From: Rhodobacter sp.
GTDB taxonomy: Bacteria; Pseudomonadota; Alphaproteobacteria; Rhodobacterales; Rhodobacteraceae
Length of the DNA stretch: 59,886 nt
Assembly (NCBI GenBank): GCA_030065095.1
Contig: JASJDP010000034.1
Span: forward strand, 1-59,886
Direction of reading: 5' to 3'
Shown: positions 34,182 through 42,736 of the stretch, piece after piece
Layout of the letters: each line of letters starts with the position of its first letter
Position numbering within the stretch: position 1 is the first letter of the stretch
Notes under the pieces: model-generated
Database searches by the model: none
Told to the model about the DNA's origin: nothing
The model's input: only the letters and a program-made list of their open reading frames with translations
Program-made: the position numbers and the translations under genes

Positions 34182-35108
34182 CTAGCCGGGTATCGTCGTG
34201 CGGGTGAGATCCAGAAACACGTCCTCGAGATCGGGTTCGCGCGTACGGACATCGCGGATGCGGATTCCCGCAGCACGTACTGCACCCAGCACCGCATCGG
34301 CAGAGGTCGCGCCGGTGCGATAGGTCAGTTCCAGCGCGCCGTCCGCGGCATGCTCCAGCGACACGCCCTCGGGCAGGGCGATCTCGCCCGCGGGGCCCTC
34401 GGGGTGAATCACCAGCGTCTTGGCGTCGAGACGGTTGAGCAAATCCACGGTCCTTTCCTGGGCGATCTTGCGGCCGTGGTTGATGATCGCGATCTCGTCG
34501 CACATCTCTTCGGCCTCTTCGAGGTAATGGGTGGTCAGAATGATCGTCATGCCCTGGTCGTTCAGCTTGCGCACATTGGCCCACAGCATCTGTCGCAGTT
34601 CGATATCAACCCCGGCTGTGGGTTCGTCGAGAACCAGAACATTGGGACCGTGGACAAGCGCCTTCCCCAGCAGCAGCCTGCGGCGCATGCCGCCCGACAG
34701 CGACCGGGCATAGGCGTCGGCCTTGTCGGTCAGCCCGATCATCGCCAGCACCTCGTCCGTGCGACGCTGCGATTTCGGCACGCCGTAGAGCCCGGCCTGC
34801 ACCTCCAAGGCGCCGCGCGGCGTGAAGAACGGATCGAGGTTCAGTTCCTGCGGCATCACGCCGATGGCGGCGCGGGACTGGCGCGGATTGATGTCCTGGT
34901 CAAAGCCCCAGATGCGCACCTTGCCCGCCGATTTGATCACCAGTCCGGCGAGAATGTTGATCAGCGTCGACTTGCCCGCGCCGTTCGGGCCGAGCAGACC
35001 GAAGATCGCTCCGGCGGGGATCGCCAAATCGATGCCCTTCAGCGCCTCTGTCCCGTCCCCGCCGTAGGTCTTGCGCAGCCTCCGGATCTCGATTGCGTAT
35101 TGCGTCAT
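34182..35108 (-). CDS. ABC-2 type transporter ATP-binding protein
   Basis: 308 residues. Walker A is GLLGPNGAGKST, the signature is LSGGMRRRLLLGKALVHGP, Walker B is VLVLDEPTAGVD, and the switch His is in TTHYLEEAEEMCD. The last 80 residues form the small C-terminal domain seen in ABC-2/YadG-type exporters. No permease gene is adjacent in the window, so its partner must be elsewhere. It is divergent from the zinc-finger gene. Confidence 0.9.
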   Translation of the reverse strand: MTQYAIEIRRLRKTYGGDGTEALKGIDLAIPAGAIFGLLGPNGAGKSTLINILAGLVIKSAGKVRIWGFDQDINPRQSRAAIGVMPQELNLDPFFTPRGALEVQAGLYGVPKSQRRTDEVLAMIGLTDKADAYARSLSGGMRRRLLLGKALVHGPNVLVLDEPTAGVDIELRQMLWANVRKLNDQGMTIILTTHYLEEAEEMCDEIAIINHGRKIAQERTVDLLNRLDAKTLVIHPEGPAGEIALPEGVSLEHAADGALELTYRTGATSADAVLGAVRAAGIRIRDVRTREPDLEDVFLDLTRTTIPG

Positions 35109-35201
35109 CGCCGCCCCTTGTCCGCCCCCGGCGGATCGCTATCATGCCGCCGGACCTAGGCCAGTCCGGCCCGGGAGACAACCAAGCGAGTGCGGATGCG
35201 G

Positions 35202-35390
35202 ATGCCCATCGAGCCCCCCGAAACGGAGATCGTCGAAACCACGCGCATCGCCTGCGACGGCGGCGAAGGCGCTCTGGGCCATCCGCGTGTCTGGCTGATG
35301 ATCCCGCCCGACAGGGGCTGGGTCGAGTGCGGGTACTGCGACAAGAAGTTCATCCACAAAGACTGGGCCGAGGCGGACAAAGGCGCCTGA
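35202..35390 (+). CDS. CHCC-type zinc-finger protein (NDUFS6-like)
   Basis: 62 residues. The zinc ligands are C in RIACDGG, H in LGHPRVWL, and C-x-x-C in [10 protein letters not shown], matching the small bacterial CHCC zinc-finger family related to mitochondrial complex I subunit NDUFS6. Three in-frame ATGs lie at 35190, 35196 and 35202; the last gives the usual short acidic N-terminus ([12 protein letters not shown]). Confidence 0.88.
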   Translation: MPIEPPETEIVETTRIACDGGEGALGHPRVWLMIPPDRGWVECGYCDKKFIHKDWAEADKGA

Positions 35391-35621
35391 GCCGCTCCAT
35401 TGCGCCATCGTGAGCGGGTCTTCAGCGCCGGTTTCGCGGTGTCGCGAGGTATCCGTCGTGCAGGTTCCGACCTATCCCTAAGCCACTGCCGGCTATTCAG
35501 CGCCGATCTTCGGGCTCGGGTGCTGGTCACGGCGAGTGTGACACTTCTGGCAACGGTGATCGCCAATATCGGTTCGATCGTGGAAGTCTTATGTGCGGGG
35601 CTCAGCTGTCCGAATGGGAAT

Positions 35622-35691
35622 GACAAGTCGGCCTACGGCCTTGCTTCCGCGCCGGAAGACGGGTTGCGAATGGCCGCCACAGGCCAAAAGC
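35622..35691 (-). repeat. Palindromic dispersed repeat, fragment D
   Basis: On the minus strand this stretch reads TTTTGGCCTG, ATTCGCAACC, GTCTTCCGGCGCGGAA and CAAGGCCGTAGGCCG in order. These correspond to the first third of the element at 59740 and 54864; the rest of the element is missing or unrecognisable. It lies between convergent genes (zinc finger and hsp20). The remainder of the 453-bp gap (35391-35843) holds a terminator but no gene I can support. Confidence 0.7.
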
Positions 35692-35780
35692 CACCGTCGC
35701 GTCCACCAAGTCCCAACCAGCTTGAGGCCTGAATCGCACTCCTTGCGCATAACCACGCCTACAGCCGGTCACCGGAACGG

Positions 35781-35811
35781 AAAAAGGGCGCGCTCCTCCC
35801 CAGCGCGCCCT
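35781..35811 (-). terminator. Rho-independent terminator of hsp20
   Basis: Read on the minus strand, AGGGCGCGCT, a short GGGGAGG loop and AGCGCGCCCT form a ten-base-pair GC stem, directly followed by TTTTT (35785-35781). It lies 33 bases after the hsp20 stop codon. Confidence 0.9.
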
Positions 35812-35843
35812 CCACACACAGAAACAAGCAGAGAACTGGCTAC

Positions 35844-36323
35844 TTACTTCTTGGCAGCCTTCCGCTTCGGACCTTCGACGGCCCTGGCGTCCACGGTCTT
35901 GCCGTTGGTGATTTCGATCCGGCGCGGTTTCAGCGCCTCGGGAATTTCGCGCACAAGGTCGATATGCAGCATGCCGTTTTCATGGGCCGCGCCCGCGACA
36001 CGGATATGGTCGGCCAACTGGAACTTGCGCTCGAACGCCCGGGTGGCGATGCCGCGGTGCAGATAGGTGCGTTCGGCGGCGTCCTCGGCCTTGCGGGCCG
36101 CAACCACCAGCGAGTTTTCCTTCACTTCCACGGACAATTCGTCCTCGGTGAACCCGGCGACAGCCAGCGAGATGCGATAGGCGTCGTCGGCGGTCTTTTC
36201 GATGTTGTAGGGCGGATAGGTGGGCTGGGTGACGTCGGTCGTCAGAACCCGGTCCATAAGGTCGGCGATGCGGTCGAAACCGACGGTCGCACGATAGAGC
36301 GGTGCAAAATCGTAGTTACGCAT
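35844..36323 (-). CDS. Small heat shock protein, Hsp20/IbpA type
   Basis: 159 residues. ATP-independent holdase chaperone. The N-terminus MRNYDFAPLYRATVGFDRI is the IbpA-type start. The alpha-crystallin domain (about 40-130) has ISLAVAGFTEDELSVEV, LHRGIATRAFERKFQLADHI and NGMLHIDLVREIPEALKPR. A basic tail (PKRKAAKK) ends the protein. It has its own RpoH-like promoter, a structured 5' leader resembling a ROSE thermometer, and a strong terminator, so it is a single-gene heat shock unit. Confidence 0.95.
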   Translation of the reverse strand: MRNYDFAPLYRATVGFDRIADLMDRVLTTDVTQPTYPPYNIEKTADDAYRISLAVAGFTEDELSVEVKENSLVVAARKAEDAAERTYLHRGIATRAFERKFQLADHIRVAGAAHENGMLHIDLVREIPEALKPRRIEITNGKTVDARAVEGPKRKAAKK

Positions 36324-36412
36324 GGGTCATCCTCCATTGAGCGATAACGATATTTGGCCCTCCATGATCGGACGGGCCATTGGCAGGATCGGACCCGGCA
36401 TTCCGGCGTCCA
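36324..36412 (-). promoter_or_regulatory. ROSE-like RNA thermometer in the hsp20 leader
   Basis: Read on the minus strand, the leader can form three hairpins in a row. The first is GGACG/CGTCC with inner CCGG-AATG-CCGG (36391-36411). The second is TGGCCC/GGGCCA (36355-36379). The third is the start-proximal ATCGCTC-AATG-GAGGAT (36329-36345), in which the Shine-Dalgarno GGAGGA is paired and one G is bulged. The third contains UCGCU opposite AGGA, fitting the ROSE consensus UYGCU. Length and three-hairpin layout match ROSE elements of alphaproteobacterial small heat shock genes. Confidence 0.7.
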
Positions 36413-36418
36413 AGGCAG

Positions 36419-36447
36419 ATGTGGGAAACGTCGCCCGCGGTTTCAAG
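36419..36447 (-). promoter_or_regulatory. RpoH (sigma-32) type promoter of hsp20
   Basis: On the minus strand CTTGAAA (36447-36441), a 15-base spacer and CCCACAT (36425-36419) closely match the heat shock sigma factor consensus CTTGAAA / CCCCAT-T. Transcription would start near 36412, right at the first leader hairpin. The promoter begins only five bases after the stop codon of the upstream protease gene. Confidence 0.75.
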
Positions 36448-36452
36448 ACCCC

Positions 36453-37262
36453 TCAGGGGCGGACGAATTTCGCCCCGGGCGAGGTGTTGGCTGCCGGAAG
36501 CCTGCCTGGAGCCCGAGCGACGGCGGCCAGCCCGCGGCCGACCCGCAATTCCCGCTTGAGAAGCTCGACCACAGCCGGCAGTTCCATCCCGAAGGCAATC
36601 CCTCTGCCGGCTTCGCGATAGCCCGACGAAATCAGCGATACGATCCGTGCCCGCCCGCCGGACCGGTCGAAGACCGGCGCACCCGAGGCGCCGAAGGTGA
36701 CGTCGCAGTCGAAGGCGAAAAGCGCCGCCTCGCGTCCCAGAACCCGGCATTCCCCCTGCCACGACAACGCGTCTGACCGGCCCTTGGCATAGCTGACCAC
36801 GCTCACCGCCCGGTTCCGTCCGGGCAGCCGGTCGACGCGGAAGGGCGCCGCGGTCGCCGCGGGGATCGCCGTTTCCAGCTCGACAAGCGCCACGTCGTGG
36901 CGGATATTCCAGGCGGTCATCAGGCCGCCGATCCGGTAGCCGGGATGCACCGCCGCAGCCTTGGCGCGCCGCTCGGCCACCACCTCGCCATCGCGCAGGC
37001 CCGCGCGGAACCGCATATCGCCGATGCCGATCTGGCCCCGGGCGACCCGTTCAAGGCAATGCGCTGCGGTCAGCACCAGCTTCGGCGAGATCAGCACGCC
37101 GGTGCAATACCCCCGCGCGCCCAGCTCCAGCCGGCCCACCGCCTCGAATCCCAGAAGATCCTGGCGCAGGGTCAGCCGTTTCAGGCCGGTCGTCTGCGCC
37201 ATCGCCGCGCCAGCCACGGCCAGCGCCAGCATCAGGACTATGAGAATCAGCGCCAGCCGCAT
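36453..37262 (-). CDS. Secreted trypsin-like serine protease (paralogue 1)
   Basis: 269 residues. Sec signal peptide (LILIVLMLALAVAGAAMAQ), then a chymotrypsin-fold domain. The catalytic triad is His in LTAAHCLE, Asp in IRHDVALVEL and Ser in FGASGAPVFD. The protein ends in GAKFVRP. Its neighbour four bases upstream is a paralogue with the same layout, so this is a tandem duplication. It is likely periplasmic or secreted; substrate unknown. Confidence 0.9.
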   Translation of the reverse strand: MRLALILIVLMLALAVAGAAMAQTTGLKRLTLRQDLLGFEAVGRLELGARGYCTGVLISPKLVLTAAHCLERVARGQIGIGDMRFRAGLRDGEVVAERRAKAAAVHPGYRIGGLMTAWNIRHDVALVELETAIPAATAAPFRVDRLPGRNRAVSVVSYAKGRSDALSWQGECRVLGREAALFAFDCDVTFGASGAPVFDRSGGRARIVSLISSGYREAGRGIAFGMELPAVVELLKRELRVGRGLAAVARAPGRLPAANTSPGAKFVRP

Positions 37263-37266
37263 CGCT

Positions 37267-38085
37267 TCAGGGCCGCAGGAATTTCGCGCCCGTCGCGCTT
37301 TGCGTCTGCTCCAGGCTCAGGCGCCGCACCTTCGGCGCGGGCCGGGTAAAGACGCCGTCGCCCTCATCCCGGATCGCCATCAGGTCGGCCAGCGGCCCGG
37401 TCAGCGAGGTGCCCAGTGCCACCGGCTGGCCGCGCACCTCGGCCTTGGCCGAGACCAGCGACACGATCCGCGCCCGCCCGTCCTCGACCACGAAGATCGG
37501 CGCACCGGACGACCCGAAATCCACCTCGCAGCTGAGGACCAGCGATCCGCCCTGGCGCGCCAGGACATGGCAGACCTCTTGCAGCGAGGGGCTGTCGGCC
37601 CGGTCGTGGGCATAGCTGACGACTCCCACCTCGGCGCCCGCCGCGGGGCGCGCATCGGTGGGAAAGGGCGCGATCGCCGAGTTGCGGATGGGCTGATCCA
37701 GCTCCAGAATCGCCACGTCATGGGCGACGCGGGCGGCGAAGTTATCGGACGTAAAGGTGAAATCCGGATGCACCAGTGCGCGTTTCACGCGGCGGTAGGC
37801 CGCTGCGCGGCCGCCGCGCCAGTCGGCGAGAAACTCGATCTCGCCATCGGCGATGCGCTGGCCGGTGTCCTTGTCGAACATGCAATGCGCCGCGGTCAGC
37901 ACGAGGTCCGGTGCGATCAGCGAACCGGTGCAAAAGCTGACGGTGCCCATGTTGAGCCGCCCCACCGCCTGCCAGCCGCGGCTGTCGTCGCCCGTCATCA
38001 GCGTCCTGAGACCCGAGGCCATCTCGGCCCGCCCGTCGCTGGCCCAGACGGCCAGCAGCACCAGAAAGAAAAGCCCGCGTTTCAT
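37267..38085 (-). CDS. Secreted trypsin-like serine protease (paralogue 2)
   Basis: 272 residues. Signal peptide MKRGLFFLVLLAVWASDGRA, then GLRTLMTGDDSRGWQAVGRL, which parallels the other copy. The triad is His in LTAAHCMF, Asp in VAHDVAILEL and Ser in FGSSGAPIFV. It ends in GAKFLRP, the same terminal motif as its neighbour. The two are co-directional with a four-base gap, hence one transcript. Confidence 0.9.
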   Translation of the reverse strand: MKRGLFFLVLLAVWASDGRAEMASGLRTLMTGDDSRGWQAVGRLNMGTVSFCTGSLIAPDLVLTAAHCMFDKDTGQRIADGEIEFLADWRGGRAAAYRRVKRALVHPDFTFTSDNFAARVAHDVAILELDQPIRNSAIAPFPTDARPAAGAEVGVVSYAHDRADSPSLQEVCHVLARQGGSLVLSCEVDFGSSGAPIFVVEDGRARIVSLVSAKAEVRGQPVALGTSLTGPLADLMAIRDEGDGVFTRPAPKVRRLSLEQTQSATGAKFLRP

Positions 38086-38230
38086 CGCGACCCCCGTTTC
38101 ATTCCCGGCAAGCCGTAGCCGCGAAGGGGGGACCGAATTGGGGCCGGTTTCAGGTCATCTTTGGGTCAATCACGGCGGAATTGCGCCCGCGAACAGATTT
38201 TCGACGAAAATCGGCGCCCCGCCGGCAGCG

Positions 38231-39520
38231 TCACGCCGCGTCCAACGCGCGCGGCGTCGGCCCGCCGGTCGCCCAATCGAGCAGCTCGACGGTATGCACC
38301 ACCGGCACCTCTGTGCCGCCGCCGATCTGCATCATGCAGCCGATATTGCCGGCGGCGATCACATCCGGTCGCTTCGCCTCCAGCGTCCGCACCTTGCGCA
38401 CCTTCAACTGCGCCGAAATCTCCGGTTGCATCAGGTTGTAGGTCCCCGCCGACCCACAGCACAGATGGCTGTCGGCAGGTTCCACAACCTCAAAGCCCGC
38501 GCGTTTCAAAAGGTCCTTGGGATAGGTCTTGATCTGCTGGCCATGCTGCAGCGAACAGGCCGCATGATAGGCCACACGCGTTCCTTTGGCCGCACCCTCC
38601 GGCATATCCAGCTTCATCAGCAGTTCGCTGACATCCACCGCCAGTTCGGACACGCGCGCAGCGTCTGCTGCCAGCGCATCGTTGCGGAACATATGCCCGT
38701 AATCCTTCACCGTCGTGCCGCAGCCGGACGTGTTGATGACGATGGCGTCCAGCCCGTCCCCGTCCGCCTCGGCCGTCCAGGCCCGGATATTCCGCGCGGC
38801 GGCTGCGTGGCTCTCGTCCTCCTTACCCATGTGGTGCACCAGTGCTCCGCAGCAGCCCATGCCGCGCGCGATCACCACCTCACAGCCCAGCCGGCGCAAG
38901 AGCCGGATCGTCGCGTCGTTGATATCCGTGTTCAACGCCCGCTGCGCGCAGCCGGTCATCAGGGCCACGCGCATCCGGCGTTCCCCATCCGCCGGCAAGA
39001 CCTGCGGATCGTCGTTGCGGCTGACAGGCGGGATCACCTTCGGCGCCATCGCCAGCATCGCCCTGAGCCGCGCATCCGGCATCAGAAAGGCAAACGGCTT
39101 GCCGATCTTCGCCGCCAGGAGCGCCAGGCGGAACCGGTAGGGATAGGGAATGATCCGCGCCAGCGTCCAGCGCAGGGCGCGCTCGAACAGCGGCCGGCGA
39201 TAGGTCTTTTCGATATGCGCCCGCGCATGATCGACCAGATGCATGTAATGCACGCCGGACGGGCATGTGGTCATGCAGGCCAGACAGCTGAGGCACCGGT
39301 CGATATGCTTGACCGTTCTGGCGTCGGCGGGCCGGTCGTTTTCCAGCATGTCCTTGATCAGGTAGATCCGCCCGCGCGGGCTGTCGAGCTCGTCCCCCAG
39401 CACCTGATAGGTCGGACAGGTCGCCGTGCAGAACCCGCAATGCACGCAGGACCGCAGGATCTCGTTCGACCGCTTGATCGCAGGGTCTTTCAGTTGCGCG
39501 TCGGAAAACGTCGTCTGCAT
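38231..39520 (-). CDS. glcF: Glycolate oxidase iron-sulfur subunit
   Basis: 429 residues. Two 4Fe-4S ferredoxin motifs (CVHCGFCTATCPTY at about 27-40 and CLSCLACMTTCP at about 77-88) and two CCG domains (GMGCCGALVHHMG and LCCGSAGTYNLMQ), as in GlcF. It passes electrons from the flavin subunits to the respiratory chain during glycolate oxidation to glyoxylate. It is the last gene of glcDEF, three bases after glcE. Confidence 0.95.
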   Translation of the reverse strand: MQTTFSDAQLKDPAIKRSNEILRSCVHCGFCTATCPTYQVLGDELDSPRGRIYLIKDMLENDRPADARTVKHIDRCLSCLACMTTCPSGVHYMHLVDHARAHIEKTYRRPLFERALRWTLARIIPYPYRFRLALLAAKIGKPFAFLMPDARLRAMLAMAPKVIPPVSRNDDPQVLPADGERRMRVALMTGCAQRALNTDINDATIRLLRRLGCEVVIARGMGCCGALVHHMGKEDESHAAAARNIRAWTAEADGDGLDAIVINTSGCGTTVKDYGHMFRNDALAADAARVSELAVDVSELLMKLDMPEGAAKGTRVAYHAACSLQHGQQIKTYPKDLLKRAGFEVVEPADSHLCCGSAGTYNLMQPEISAQLKVRKVRTLEAKRPDVIAAGNIGCMMQIGGGTEVPVVHTVELLDWATGGPTPRALDAA

Positions 39521-39523
39521 CGC

Positions 39524-40654
39524 CTATCCCATCAGTCCCGGGTTCAGAATGCCCCGCGGGTCGAATTTATCGCGCAGCCCCTTCGATATCGCCGCCACCG
39601 GCGCGGGCTCGGGCTGAAAAACCGGCAGCGCCGCCCGCGTCTCTTCGCCGGCGCGGACCAGAGTCGCATGACCCTGAAACGCTCCGAGCCGCGCCCTCAG
39701 GTCCGTGCCCTCCGGCACCAGTGCCCAGATCAGCCCGCCGCCCCAGTCGTAAAGCAGCCCGTCCGCCTCTGCCCGCGCCGCCAGGTCCGGCGCGTCCGAA
39801 GGCTTCACCGACAACCGCCAGACATCGCCGTGCACCCCGTGAAACGGCTCCGCGTCCCGCACCCATTTCCAGCCCGCCGTCGTCCGCTCCGGGTCGGTTT
39901 CCACCGATATCTCGCCGTAGCCTGCCAGCAGCGTCCGTAACTGTCCGGCCCTGTAGGTGACGGAGGATTCGAACCCTTCGATCCGGATCATGGTTACCGG
40001 CGCCCCGTCGAGCCCCTTTGGCGTATGCGCCGCCCCCGAGACCTCGAACGGAGATCCAAGTGCGGCAGCCATCGCCTGCACCGCTTGCACGTCGCTCAGC
40101 CCCTCGATCAGCAGAACCGCCGCTGCCGCCGGCGCCGGCAACACCTTGAACGACACCTCGGTCAGAATCCCCAATGTGCCGTAGGACCCCGCCATCAGCT
40201 TCACCAGATCATAGCCGGTGACGTTCTTCATCACCCGCCCGCCGTTCTTCAGCACGCTGCCCCTTCCGTCGACGAACCGGACGCCCAGCAGGAAATCCCG
40301 GCACGCTCCGGTCAGGATCCGCCGCGGCCCCGATGCGTTCGCCGCCACCACCCCGCCGATCGTCGGTGCGCCGCTCGTGCCCAGAAGGCCCCGGTGATCC
40401 ATCGGCTCAAACGCCAGCCGCTGGTTTTCCGCCGCAAGCGCTGCCTCGATCTCGGCCAAAGGTGTCCCGGCCCGCGCGACCAGCGTCAGAGCCCCCGGTT
40501 CGTACAGCGTGATCCCCGACAGCCCCGCGACCGACACCGCCTCGCCCGTCACCGGCTTGCCAATCGGCCGTGTCCCGCCGCCGATCACGTGCAGGGGGCC
40601 CTCCGCCGCGGCGACCGCGGCGGCCAGGTCAGTCTCGTCACGGGGGGAAAGCAC
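39524..40654 (-). CDS. glcE: Glycolate oxidase FAD-binding subunit GlcE
   Basis: 376 residues with a PP-loop FAD-binding N-domain (LALVARAGTPLAEIEAALA, GGVVAANASGPRRI, VKNVTGYDLVKLMAGSYG-type region reading MKNVTGYDLVKLMAGSYGTL). The C-terminal motif FDPRGILNPG is typical. The GTG start at 40654 is supplied with a GAAGGAG ribosome binding site by a short repeat shared with two other genes of the window. Confidence 0.93.
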   Translation of the reverse strand: MLSPRDETDLAAAVAAAEGPLHVIGGGTRPIGKPVTGEAVSVAGLSGITLYEPGALTLVARAGTPLAEIEAALAAENQRLAFEPMDHRGLLGTSGAPTIGGVVAANASGPRRILTGACRDFLLGVRFVDGRGSVLKNGGRVMKNVTGYDLVKLMAGSYGTLGILTEVSFKVLPAPAAAAVLLIEGLSDVQAVQAMAAALGSPFEVSGAAHTPKGLDGAPVTMIRIEGFESSVTYRAGQLRTLLAGYGEISVETDPERTTAGWKWVRDAEPFHGVHGDVWRLSVKPSDAPDLAARAEADGLLYDWGGGLIWALVPEGTDLRARLGAFQGHATLVRAGEETRAALPVFQPEPAPVAAISKGLRDKFDPRGILNPGLMG

Positions 40655-40657
40655 ACC

Positions 40658-40697
40658 GGGGCTCCTTCATCTGTCTGGAAATATCCTCGGGGGAGGG
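40658..40697 (-). repeat. Leader/RBS repeat E1 upstream of glcE
   Basis: On the minus strand CCCCCGAGGATATTTCCAG-ACAGATGAAGGAGCC ends seven bases before the glcE GTG. The same core occurs before the genes starting at 45783 and 56009. The AAGGAG inside the repeat is the ribosome binding site. Confidence 0.75.
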
Positions 40698-40739
40698 TCC
40701 GGGAGGAGCGGACGGCCCCCTCGCGGCCGATCGCCGCCG

Positions 40740-42179
40740 TCAGGCGGCGAAATCCCTCCGCGATGCGGAGGCCTGCAACGGAAACACCTTCGCCGGGTTC
40801 AGCAGCCATCCGGGGTCGAACACATCCTTCACCCGCATCTGCACCTCCAGATCTTCGGCCGAAAACTGGTCATACATCAGATCGCGCTTTTCGATCCCGA
40901 CCCCGTGCTCGCCGGTCAGGCAGCCGCCGACCTCGACGCATAGCTTCAGGATTTCCGCCCCGAACGCCTCGCAGGTTTCCAGATCGCCCGGCTTGTTGGC
41001 GTCGAACAGGATCAACGGATGCATGTTGCCGTCGCCGGCATGGAACACATTGCCCACCGCCAGCCCGTATTCCTGCGACATCTCTCCGATGCGCTTCAAC
41101 ACGTGGGGCAGGGCGCTGACCGGAATCGTCCCGTCCAGGCACATGTAGTCGTTGATCCGCCCCACCGCGCCAAAGGCCGATTTCCGCCCCAGCCAGATCC
41201 GCGCCGCCTCGTCGGCGTCCTTCGCTTCGCGCAGCTCGACCGGGTCATGCCCCCGCGCAATCTGCAGAATGACCCCCAGCTGCTCGTCGATCTCCGCTTC
41301 CGAGCCCTCGACCTCGACGATCAGCAATGCCTCGCAATCGGGATAGCCCGCGCCCGAGAACTTGTCGGTCACCTCGATGCACAGCCGGTCCATATACTCG
41401 ATCGCCACCGGCAGAACGCCGGCCTTGATGATATCGGCCACACAGGCTCCCGCCGCCTCGGCGCTCTTGTACCCGATCAGTACCGGCCGCGCGCCTTCGG
41501 GTTTGCGCAGGATGCGTAGCGTCGCCTCGGTCACCACGCCCAGCTGCCCCTCGGATCCGCAGATCAGCCCCAACAGGTCGAGCCCGCCTGCATCGAGATG
41601 CGCGCCGCCGATCTCGACCACCTCGCCATCCATCATCACCATCGTGACGCTCATCAGGTTGTTCGTCGTCACGCCGTATTTCAGGCAATGGGCCCCGCCC
41701 GAGTTCATCGCGATATTGCCGGCGATCGCGCAGGCCAGCTGCGACGACGGGTCGGGGGCGTAAAAGAAATCCTGCTCTTCGACCGCACCGGTGACGGACA
41801 GGTTCGTCCGCCCCGACTGTACCTTGATGAACCGGTTGTCGTAATCGACCTCCAACACCGCGTTCAGCCGCGCCACGCCCAGGATCACACAATCCGCCGT
41901 GGGCAGGGCGCCGCCCGCCAGCGAGGTTCCGGATCCCCGCGGCACCACCGGCACGCCTTCCTCGCGGCAGATCCTCAGGACCGCCGAAACCTCGGCCGTC
42001 GACGACGGCAGCACGGCCGCCAGCGGCGGGCACCGGTAGGCCGTCAGCGCGTCGCATTCATAGGCCCGTGTCTCGTGTTCCTCATGGATCACGGCATCGT
42101 CCGGCAACGCCTCCGACAGCCGCGCCACGATCCGCGCTTTTTTGGACAGCACCTCTGCACTGGGGGCAGGCATTTCCAT
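40740..42179 (-). CDS. glcD: Glycolate oxidase catalytic FAD subunit GlcD
   Basis: 479 residues. FAD_binding_4 domain (VVPRGSGTSLAGGALP and CAIAGNIAMNSGGAHCLKYG) and FAD-oxidase C domain with VFHAGDGNMHPLILFD and LTGEHGVGIEKRDLM, standard for GlcD. It oxidises glycolate to glyoxylate and leads the glcDEF operon. GAGAGGAG at 42186-42193 precedes the ATG. An inverted-repeat operator lies immediately upstream. A hydroxypyruvate isomerase gene (hyi), the next steps of glyoxylate use, is about 10 kb away. Confidence 0.96.
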   Translation of the reverse strand: MEMPAPSAEVLSKKARIVARLSEALPDDAVIHEEHETRAYECDALTAYRCPPLAAVLPSSTAEVSAVLRICREEGVPVVPRGSGTSLAGGALPTADCVILGVARLNAVLEVDYDNRFIKVQSGRTNLSVTGAVEEQDFFYAPDPSSQLACAIAGNIAMNSGGAHCLKYGVTTNNLMSVTMVMMDGEVVEIGGAHLDAGGLDLLGLICGSEGQLGVVTEATLRILRKPEGARPVLIGYKSAEAAGACVADIIKAGVLPVAIEYMDRLCIEVTDKFSGAGYPDCEALLIVEVEGSEAEIDEQLGVILQIARGHDPVELREAKDADEAARIWLGRKSAFGAVGRINDYMCLDGTIPVSALPHVLKRIGEMSQEYGLAVGNVFHAGDGNMHPLILFDANKPGDLETCEAFGAEILKLCVEVGGCLTGEHGVGIEKRDLMYDQFSAEDLEVQMRVKDVFDPGWLLNPAKVFPLQASASRRDFAA

Positions 42180-42194
42180 GGGCTACTCCTCTCG

Positions 42195-42217
42195 ATTGGT
42201 AAAAAGATATTACCAAT
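42195..42217 (-). promoter_or_regulatory. Inverted-repeat operator upstream of glcDEF
   Basis: ATTGGTAA (42195-42202), seven bases, TTACCAAT (42210-42217): a perfect 8-bp inverted repeat, AT-rich in a GC-rich setting, 16 bases upstream of the glcD start and abutting its ribosome binding site. The half-site TTGGT/ACCAA is the type bound by FadR-subfamily GntR regulators such as PdhR and GlcC, so a glycolate-responsive repressor or activator is likely. No regulator gene is adjacent. Confidence 0.7.
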
Positions 42218-42391
42218 TTCTGCATCTGGCAACTGAAAAACGCCGCTGGGGACATGGTGCAGGCTCATGTCCGGTCCGCGCGCCTATCCGCCCCGCGCGA
42301 CCGGGCCACGGTTCCGCCTGACAATCCCGTGACCCCGCTTCGCAGTCGCCGCGTGGGGCGTTAGGCTGACGGCAAATCCGGAAGACTCCTG

Positions 42392-42736
42392 ATGCGCCTT
42401 TTCGCCTTACTGCTAATGACCGGCCCGGCCCTCGCCGACCACCCCGTCGTCGAGGATGCAACGGCCCGCCAGACCGGCACCACCTGGACCATCTCGGTCA
42501 CGCTCTCGCATCCCGACACGGGCTGGGACCACTACGCCGACGGCTGGGAGGTCCTGGCCCCGAACGGCACCCGCCTGGGCTTTCGCGAACTGCTGCACCC
42601 GCATGTCAACGAACAGCCGTTCACCCGCTCGCTGTCGGGCGTGACGATCCCCGACGGGCTGACCGAGGTGCTGATCCGGCCGCGATGCAACGTGGATGAC
42701 TGGTCTGTGCAATCCTACGCAATCACACTTCCCTGA
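42392..42736 (+). CDS. Small secreted protein of unknown function
   Basis: 114 residues with a Sec signal peptide (MRLFALLLMTGPALA) and a beta-rich mature domain (WTISVTLSHPDTGWDHYADGW and FRELLHPHVNEQPFTRSL). I believe similar proteins occur across Rhodobacteraceae, but I know of no function. It is divergent from glcD with a 212-bp gap that contains the glc operator. Confidence 0.8.
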   Translation: MRLFALLLMTGPALADHPVVEDATARQTGTTWTISVTLSHPDTGWDHYADGWEVLAPNGTRLGFRELLHPHVNEQPFTRSLSGVTIPDGLTEVLIRPRCNVDDWSVQSYAITLP

